A stretch of 64,000 nt of DNA, taken from assembly GCF_022374935.2 (NCBI RefSeq), contig NZ_CP092430.2, positions 3,658,001 to 3,722,000 of the forward strand, given 5' to 3'. Under the pieces are notes generated by a model. That model saw nothing but the letters and a program-made list of their open reading frames with translations, did no database searches and had not been told where the DNA came from. Origin of the DNA: Mycolicibacter virginiensis. Lineage in GTDB: Bacteria; Actinomycetota; Actinomycetes; Mycobacteriales; Mycobacteriaceae. Position numbers and translations under genes: made by a program. Positions 61,949 through 64,000 of this stretch are shown piece after piece; position 1 is the stretch's first letter; each line of letters starts with the position of its first letter.

Positions 61949-64000
<2,052 letters not shown>

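Overview
The window is high-GC actinobacterial DNA and almost certainly comes from a mycobacterium. It carries two PPE-family proteins, F420-type (split-barrel and Ddn-like) enzymes, a SigJ-type sigma factor with a SnoaL tail, monomeric NADP-isocitrate dehydrogenase, and gene blocks in the order known from M. tuberculosis (cdd-deoA-add, the sdhCDAB operon, sigJ/dacB1/sugI/nagA, yihY-trpS). The cobalamin genes are arranged differently from M. tuberculosis, and cobF, which M. tuberculosis has lost, is present. I therefore infer a non-tuberculous mycobacterium and do not name a species.

Layout. 1-6.3 kb: pyrimidine/purine nucleoside salvage (minus strand) and, divergently, succinate dehydrogenase. 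6.3-27.3 kb: mixed metabolic genes. These include a steroid 5-alpha-reductase-like protein, sigJ, dacB1, sugI-nagA, a MymA/EthA-like monooxygenase operon facing a PucR-type regulator, a MarR operon, trpS, and a TetR/crotonase pair with a perfect 11-2-11 operator. 27.3-39.4 kb: cobG-H-IJ-M, convergent cobL, then a riboswitch-led operon of a chelatase AAA/VWA subunit, cobO, a cobB-cobC fusion and cobD. 39.4-44.5 kb: small genes and a DUF222/HNH gene split by an intact IS256-family element. 44.4-50.9 kb: cobN-cobF-cobQ-cobK. 51-55.9 kb: an ABC importer operon led by a cobalamin riboswitch; its ATPase carries a C-terminal FhuF-like 2Fe-2S domain. 56-61.8 kb: two PPE-PPW proteins, each behind its own cobalamin riboswitch, flanking a MocR regulator and a split-barrel enzyme. 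61.9 kb to the end: icd2, cut by the window edge.

How it fits together. The window holds most corrin-ring enzymes (CobG, H, I/J, M, F, K, L, B, N, O, C, D, Q) plus a putative corrinoid importer. Five cobalamin aptamers are readable from their conserved cores: before the chelatase subunit, before cobN, before the importer, and before each PPE gene. A sixth, unusual structured leader precedes cobG. The layout suggests one B12-repressed programme joining synthesis, cell-envelope passage (PPE), inner-membrane import, and perhaps reduction of the imported corrinoid by the FhuF-like domain. That import-plus-reduction unit is the most novel part of the window.
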